From CAYNUJ01 sp964573255 (lineage in GTDB: Bacteria; Bacteroidota; Ignavibacteria; Ignavibacteriales; Melioribacteraceae): 26,566 bases of DNA. The notes under the pieces were generated by a model, which did not search any database, was not told where the DNA came from, and saw only the letters and a program-made list of their open reading frames with translations. Shown in pieces: positions 22,650 through 26,566 of the stretch; position 1 is the first letter of the stretch; every line of letters starts with the position of its first letter. Location: the NCBI GenBank assembly GCA_964573255.1, contig CAZNJB010000042.1, positions 1-26,566 of the forward strand. Reading direction: 5' to 3'. The position numbers and the translations under genes are program-made.

Positions 22650-22867
22650 CGTGTGAGCATTGCGGGAGTTTAGATTATCGAGTCATAAAGACATATCGAG
22701 GGGACAATTACGATCTGAGAGAGGCATTTTGCCCGGTATGTCTAAGAGTGTTTTATCAGAAAATCGAGAAAATATCCGATAAAGAATTTAAGGATCTAAG
22801 AGAGAATGAAAGAAATAATCGCAAAATTATTACAGCAATTCGAAAACAAGCTCAGAACAATATTTAA
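22646..22867 (+). CDS. Zinc-ribbon mini-protein 3
   Basis: 73 aa with two Cys pairs (TCEHCGS and FCPVCLRV) forming a likely zinc ribbon, then a charged helical tail. Its last 62 nt overlap the start of the MuF gene in another frame, an unusually long overlap for this operon; either the MuF start is later or the tail is dispensable. Function unknown. Confidence 0.55.
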   Translation: MTCEHCGSLDYRVIKTYRGDNYDLREAFCPVCLRVFYQKIEKISDKEFKDLRENERNNRKIITAIRKQAQNNI

Positions 22868-24080
22868 CAATGAGGCCCGGCTTAGACGTGAAAGAAAGAA
22901 ACTATTCAACACACTAAAAGAGACGTTTGAGAATAGTGTAAAAGCTGAGCTCGAATTTATGTCCGAGGAACAAAGAGCTGCCATTGTTGACGGAGTTGAA
23001 AAATTACTCTCCGATTTTACGCGGCTCGAAAGGATGTTCGATCGGAGAATTACTGAGGAACTAAAAGACGGGATAAAGAAAAATAAAACTTTCGAGCAAA
23101 TGAGAGCCCGGATCGATAAGATCACTAGAGGAACAAAGGGGCACGCTTGGACTCTTACAGCAACAGGCCTCGGAGCAATTAACGAGGCGAAACGGATCGA
23201 CGCCGCAATAAAACAGGGATATGAGTTTTTTAAGTATGTCGGCCCGGTCCCGGAGAGAAAGTTCTGTAAAGAACATTGGGGAAAGGTTTACACCGTCGGA
23301 GAGATTAAGCAAATGGATAATGGACAAGGCCTTGAGGTGCTTTATTACCGGGGCGGTTACAATTGCACGCATACATGGCAGCCGTTAACGAAAGAGCAGG
23401 CACTAAGATTGAGGGAGAGAGTAAAGATAAAGACAGAGGGGAGCTCTCGAGGGTATTATACGAATATTTTGCGGAATAAGTTTGGCCTAAAAGTGCCTGA
23501 TTTTTTCGATGAGTTTACAGACAGAAAGGCCCTAGATAAGACTATCTCACAACTCGAGGCCCTGAAAAATACTTATCAATGGAATTACCGGATTATTTAT
23601 CGTGAGGAGAGAGACCGAGTTTTCGCCTCTAGCACGACGACAGGGCTAGGACTGAATAAAAAGTATTTTAATAATCATGATACCTTTGTCAAGGTTTATA
23701 ATAGAGGTGTTAAAGACAGGTTCCATTTCCCTGTTAGAGAGGGGGAGGAGGTCAATTCTGTTGTATCTCATGAGTACGCTCATAGTTTAACACTTACCTC
23801 AATCCTAACGAAAGACGACTTTTATAAAAAGCTAAGATCGATCAAAACGAGATACTCAAGATTGATTAACGGGTTAAAACATAAACGTTACAGAGGCGAA
23901 ATATCAGAGGAACAATATAAATCTGAACTCGAAAGGAATTATATTTCGGAATATGCCGAAACGAATATTGACGAGTTTGTGGCTGAGAGTTTTGCGATGT
24001 ATTTACATGGAAGTAACCCGAGCCCCTTTGCTCTTGAAGTTGGAAAACTAATGGACGAATATTTCAAAAAGAAAGGATAA
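22806..24080 (+). CDS. MuF head-morphogenesis domain fused to a gluzincin-type metallopeptidase (candidate polymorphic toxin)
   Basis: 424 aa. Residues about 95-200 are a MuF (Mu gpF/SPP1 gp7-like) domain: GHAWTLTATGLGAINEAKR, YVGPVPERKFCKEHWGKVY with Cys154, and LEVLYYRGGYNCTHTW with Cys187 and His189. After a linker, residues about 250-420 form a metallopeptidase-like domain: the zinc motif HEYAH (His322, Glu323, His326) and a downstream NIDEFVAESFAMYL whose Glu390 or Glu394 is the likely third ligand, an arrangement seen in anthrax lethal-factor-like zincins. MuF domains carrying C-terminal toxin domains are known polymorphic toxins of temperate phages. The gene lies on the early strand, opposite the virion genes. 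Function as a toxin is inferred. Confidence 0.85.
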   Translation: MKEIIAKLLQQFENKLRTIFNNEARLRRERKKLFNTLKETFENSVKAELEFMSEEQRAAIVDGVEKLLSDFTRLERMFDRRITEELKDGIKKNKTFEQMRARIDKITRGTKGHAWTLTATGLGAINEAKRIDAAIKQGYEFFKYVGPVPERKFCKEHWGKVYTVGEIKQMDNGQGLEVLYYRGGYNCTHTWQPLTKEQALRLRERVKIKTEGSSRGYYTNILRNKFGLKVPDFFDEFTDRKALDKTISQLEALKNTYQWNYRIIYREERDRVFASSTTTGLGLNKKYFNNHDTFVKVYNRGVKDRFHFPVREGEEVNSVVSHEYAHSLTLTSILTKDDFYKKLRSIKTRYSRLINGLKHKRYRGEISEEQYKSELERNYISEYAETNIDEFVAESFAMYLHGSNPSPFALEVGKLMDEYFKKKG

Positions 24081-24085
24081 ATAAA

Positions 24086-24313
24086 ATGATTGGAGAAACG
24101 TCTAAATGTTACAGATGTAAGCATCACTATTCCGGGAGACATTGCTTTGCTTTTCCGTTCCCGGAGGAAATCCCAAACGATATATTTTTCGAGGGGAAAG
24201 AACATAATAAGGTTATCGAGGGACAAAATAAAGACTATGTTTTTGAAGCAGGAGAGAGCCCTCAGAAATTTTATACAGAGACGGAGCTGAGAAAGCTAGG
24301 AGTTATTGATTAA
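24086..24313 (+). CDS. Small Cys-rich protein downstream of the MuF toxin-like gene (possible immunity partner)
   Basis: 75 aa, 5 nt after the MuF-metallopeptidase gene. The N-terminus has CYRCKHHYSGRHCFAFP (Cys8, Cys11, His13/14, Cys20), then IPNDIFFEGKEHNKVIEGQNKDYVFE. From memory this resembles widespread small phage-linked proteins of the pattern CxxCxH...C.AFP.GIP..I..G...H. Its tight coupling makes it the natural candidate for an immunity protein or virion cofactor; neither is shown. The overlapping TAA ends the early operon against the gpG stop on the other strand. Confidence 0.65.
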   Translation: MIGETSKCYRCKHHYSGRHCFAFPFPEEIPNDIFFEGKEHNKVIEGQNKDYVFEAGESPQKFYTETELRKLGVID

Positions 24314-24855
24314 ACCTCATTAGGCAAATCAGAAAAGTCGATGCTCACTCCCTCGGAGATAACCCTGATTAGTTCCTCCTGTTCCTCTTTGGTTAATCCG
24401 AGGAAATCCCGGCCCTTTGCTATATTCCATTTAGCAAGATCTCTCATTTCCTCGGTCGTGAATCCGATTGTAAATGAATTTTCCCCGATCTTAATTACTT
24501 GCAAATTAGACAGCATTCCGCCCCTCATTCCTCGGACTTGTAAATCTACTTTCCCGGATCGAGACGGAAATCGAGCATACTTAAAAGCCGCATAACCTCC
24601 TTTAATGAGGATCCATTTATTCCCGGTCCGTTTACTCGTGATTATCTGAGTAAGATCCCGATCTTTGAGGTTTTTCCTTTGCCTTTGTGTCGTGTTTTGT
24701 TTATACGCACCGAGAGGCATTGCAAACGGTTTTGTACTGTAAGGCTTAAACGGTTTTCCGGCCTGATCTTTGCCCTCAGAGGTTCTCTGTATAATCTGAC
24801 TGAGGGCTAAGGTCGAGGCAAATTCAAGAGTCTTTTTGTCGATAATTACTTTCAT
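24310..24855 (-). CDS. Phage virion morphogenesis protein, Mu gpG-like
   Basis: 181 aa, close in size to Mu gpG, which acts in tail completion and head-tail joining. It has the polar N-terminal helix, GKPFKPYSTKPF, a region near YARFPSRSGKVDLQVRGMRGGMLSNLQV, and the family's C-terminal GRDFLGLTKEEQEELIRVI helix. The ATG directly abuts the DUF935 stop, so the two are coupled. In Mu-type phages the MuF gene usually sits between these two; here it does not. Confidence 0.75.
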   Translation of the reverse strand: MKVIIDKKTLEFASTLALSQIIQRTSEGKDQAGKPFKPYSTKPFAMPLGAYKQNTTQRQRKNLKDRDLTQIITSKRTGNKWILIKGGYAAFKYARFPSRSGKVDLQVRGMRGGMLSNLQVIKIGENSFTIGFTTEEMRDLAKWNIAKGRDFLGLTKEEQEELIRVISEGVSIDFSDLPNEV

Positions 24856-26022
24856 TTATATTCTCATACTTGGCTTATTGAGTTCAAAAATCTCGTCGTC
24901 ATCAGCCGGAGGAGTGAATCCGATTCTCTCATAAACCTCTGACTTAATTAACGGAATCCCGGAATCAACAGCGAGCTCAATAATCCGGGCCGTCGTTTCG
25001 AGGTCTGAATTATCGTCGAAAACAAACTCAAAAGAGGCGTCTGGATCTGAGTTTTTGCTGACGTTCATCTGATAGTCATATTTCACAATTTGATTAAAGA
25101 CTTGCTTTGCAAGTTGCATATCAGAGAAAAGAATATCAGAACGAATAAGATTGAGGATCTGTAAAGCTGCACGACTGCCGGAATTATTCGGGAGCTCTGT
25201 CATGTTAGCCTGTCCTAAGATTGCAATATTTATCTCTTTGTTTAGATAGTCGAGGAACGCCGGGAAAGATTCAAGGCTCTTTGAGCTCGTTAAATCATTA
25301 AGAACAAATTCGACGTCTTTATCAGTAACGGCGTAATTATTGAGAATAAAGTTCTTTAATGCTGCCGCCGCGTCTGGTTTTTGTCCGTCGTCGGCCTTTG
25401 CCTGAATCAATCCTTTGAGCTTACGGTTAAAATTACTCCATTCCTTAATCGTTTCGTTTCTTAAATATTCGTGATAAAGGAGAGAGCGGAGGATCCCGCC
25501 CGGCATTGTGGAAATATCAGAAATAACGATCAATTTTCCGCTGTTCTCAGCCGGGAGACGCTTAAACCGATTATTATTATTTTGATATTCGAGCAGAGAA
25601 ATATCTCCGTCGGCCGTTCTCTCTAGTTCGGTTATATGATACCTTTTAGAAATTACCGGAGCGACAGACGAAAGCTCTTTCGATACCTCCCAACTTAACC
25701 CAACAGCGGCAACACCAAACAGACGCGCGTCAATTACGGCCGCGCAAATGTCCTGATAAATTCTTTGCAGTCTGCTTTTTATCTTTTCGGCTCTGTCCGG
25801 GTTATTACTCCGAATAACGAAATCAAATGAAGTTAGAGCTGTTTTTCTAGTAAGAATAAGCCCGGAGAGCCTCGGAGATGCTGTCGAAATTCGGGCAAGT
25901 ATAGAATGAAGCGGCCGCTGATCTCTGGACCTTGGATCTTCGTCGTCTGCTAATTGCTGAGCTGTTTTTATTTCTGTTAATGTAGGATAAAGGTTCTTTC
26001 TTAGACTTCCGTAAACATACAT
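24856..26022 (-). CDS. DUF935 portal protein (Mu gp29-like)
   Basis: The 388-aa protein is the likely portal of the capsid vertex through which DNA is packaged. It shows the DUF935 layout: PLHSILARISTASPRLSGLILTRKTALTSFDFVI (about 37-72), KEWSNFNRKLKG, a region near ALQILNLIRSDILFSDMQLAKQVFNQIVKYDYQ, and the C-terminal LETTARIIELAVDSGIPLIKSEVYERIGFTPP pattern. It is shorter than Mu gp29 (about 510 aa). ATG 26022 has an AGGAG site that overlaps the terminase stop. Confidence 0.88.
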   Translation of the reverse strand: MYVYGSLRKNLYPTLTEIKTAQQLADDEDPRSRDQRPLHSILARISTASPRLSGLILTRKTALTSFDFVIRSNNPDRAEKIKSRLQRIYQDICAAVIDARLFGVAAVGLSWEVSKELSSVAPVISKRYHITELERTADGDISLLEYQNNNNRFKRLPAENSGKLIVISDISTMPGGILRSLLYHEYLRNETIKEWSNFNRKLKGLIQAKADDGQKPDAAAALKNFILNNYAVTDKDVEFVLNDLTSSKSLESFPAFLDYLNKEINIAILGQANMTELPNNSGSRAALQILNLIRSDILFSDMQLAKQVFNQIVKYDYQMNVSKNSDPDASFEFVFDDNSDLETTARIIELAVDSGIPLIKSEVYERIGFTPPADDDEIFELNKPSMRI

Positions 26023-26033
26023 TTTTATTTCTC

Positions 26034-26566
26034 CTAATAGTTAATAATTTCTTGAATGATTGGCTGCTGAAAAACCTCTTTCTTTCCGACGATTCGCCTC
26101 TCGTGTAAATACTCAAAAGCACAAATCAGAGAATCCGGGGCGTCGTCTTTGTTCCCGAGTTTCTTAGATATAAACGCAAACAGTTGCGACGTGTAAATCT
26201 TTCCTGATAATGAGGCCCGGAAATTAGGCGGGAATTTGATCCTCTTATCATTCCAAACTAGCTGGATATTTTTTGAGAGATCGTCAACTTTATAACGTTT
26301 ATACTCAATTCGGTAAAAAGGGGAATCGTGTTCCCGGCTCCACGCCTTAACAAAATTTGTCCATGTCGATTCTTGAGAGACGTTTCCGTCGAATGCAATT
26401 CCTATCGTGCTCGGAGTCCTCATTCGTGCGACAGCCGTCAACAATTCGCTCGAATCACTAAAGCTATGGCTTAATGCGTCAATAATGTAATATTGATCTG
26501 TTGAGGCCGAATAACCGAGATGAGTGATTGCTGTTGTGTCTCCTTTCCCTTTGAGCGAGAGGTTCG
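26034..26566 (-). CDS. Terminase large subunit, C-terminal nuclease domain (partial)
   Basis: The gene runs off the right edge; 176 codons of its C-terminal part are visible. The nuclease domain begins within NLSLKGKGDTTAITHLGYS (first acidic motif), followed by YYIIDAL, IAFDGN and the late DDAPDSLICAFEYL acidic motif. This is typical of the RNase H-like nuclease that cuts concatemers during DNA packaging in Mu gp28-like terminases. The ATPase domain lies outside the window. It precedes the DUF935 portal gene on the same strand, as in Mu-type head modules. Confidence 0.88.
   Translation of the reverse strand, partial: NLSLKGKGDTTAITHLGYSASTDQYYIIDALSHSFSDSSELLTAVARMRTPSTIGIAFDGNVSQESTWTNFVKAWSREHDSPFYRIEYKRYKVDDLSKNIQLVWNDKRIKFPPNFRASLSGKIYTSQLFAFISKKLGNKDDAPDSLICAFEYLHERRIVGKKEVFQQPIIQEIINY

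Larger units (their letters stand above)
14050..26566. mobile_element. Prophage, left portion (right end beyond the window)
   Basis: From about 14,050 to the window edge all recognisable genes are phage-like: S24 repressor, Cro-like HTH protein, YqaJ, RecT, DUF4373 replication protein, YopX, VRR-NUC, MuF, gpG-like, DUF935 portal and terminase. Genes are short and overlapping, and codon use shifts from TTA/GAA to CTC/GAG. The head genes are of the Mu type, whereas the recombination genes are of the lambda/SPP1-like type. No integrase or MuA/MuB transposase is seen in the 12.5 kb available. Confidence 0.93.

Noticed and set aside
24341..24595. Plus-strand open frame opposite the gpG-like gene
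   Set aside because: It is a shadow of the gpG-like coding sequence, with low-complexity Ser/Pro/Arg composition.

Overview
The window joins two unlike stretches of DNA. Bases 1 to about 14,050 look like the chromosome of an AT-rich Gram-negative bacterium of the Bacteroidota/Chlorobi/Ignavibacteria group. This is inferred from a Wzi-like outer-membrane barrel, a DUF494 (Smg-like) protein beside xerD, a YbeY with the Bacteroidota-style Asp in place of the third zinc-site His, a PSP1/RicT protein next to holB, and strong use of TTA and GAA codons. No rRNA or other phylogenetic marker is present, so this placement is an inference. Bases from about 14,050 to the right edge are the left part of a prophage, with more CTC and GAG codons, many very small overlapping genes and recognisable phage functions.

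Chromosomal layout, all on the + strand: the end of a family 2 glycosyltransferase and a Wzi-like barrel (surface polysaccharide); a gamma-carbonic anhydrase, an MBL-fold hydrolase, ybeY, a DUF494 protein, xerD, hpf and hprK in a tight run; an M23 envelope peptidase; a DUF2795 protein, holB and a PSP1/RicT protein ending in a good intrinsic terminator; then an acetyl-CoA acetyltransferase and 3-hydroxybutyryl-CoA dehydrogenase pair (C4 acyl-CoA metabolism) and a CLC transporter with CBS and TrkA-C domains.

Prophage layout: a leftward lysogeny module (a LexA-geometry S24 repressor and a two-TM membrane protein) faces a long rightward early operon across a 128-bp control region with four TCTAAA/TTTAGA half-sites. 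The early operon carries HTH proteins, a YqaJ nuclease and RecT recombinase pair, a DUF4373 replication protein with iteron-like repeats inside its gene, an MmcB-like nuclease fold, YopX, a small protein with an SSB-like DDLPF tail, a VRR-NUC nuclease and several Cys-rich mini-proteins. It ends with a MuF head-protein domain fused to an HEYAH metallopeptidase domain, followed by a small Cys-rich protein. Leftward late genes (terminase nuclease domain, DUF935 portal, Mu gpG-like protein) meet it tail to tail at 24,310.

The most interesting feature is the MuF-metallopeptidase gene. It looks like a phage polymorphic toxin, has a possible immunity partner downstream, and lies outside and opposite to the virion operon it normally belongs to. 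No integrase, MuA/MuB transposase or right attachment site is in the window, so the element continues past base 26,566.
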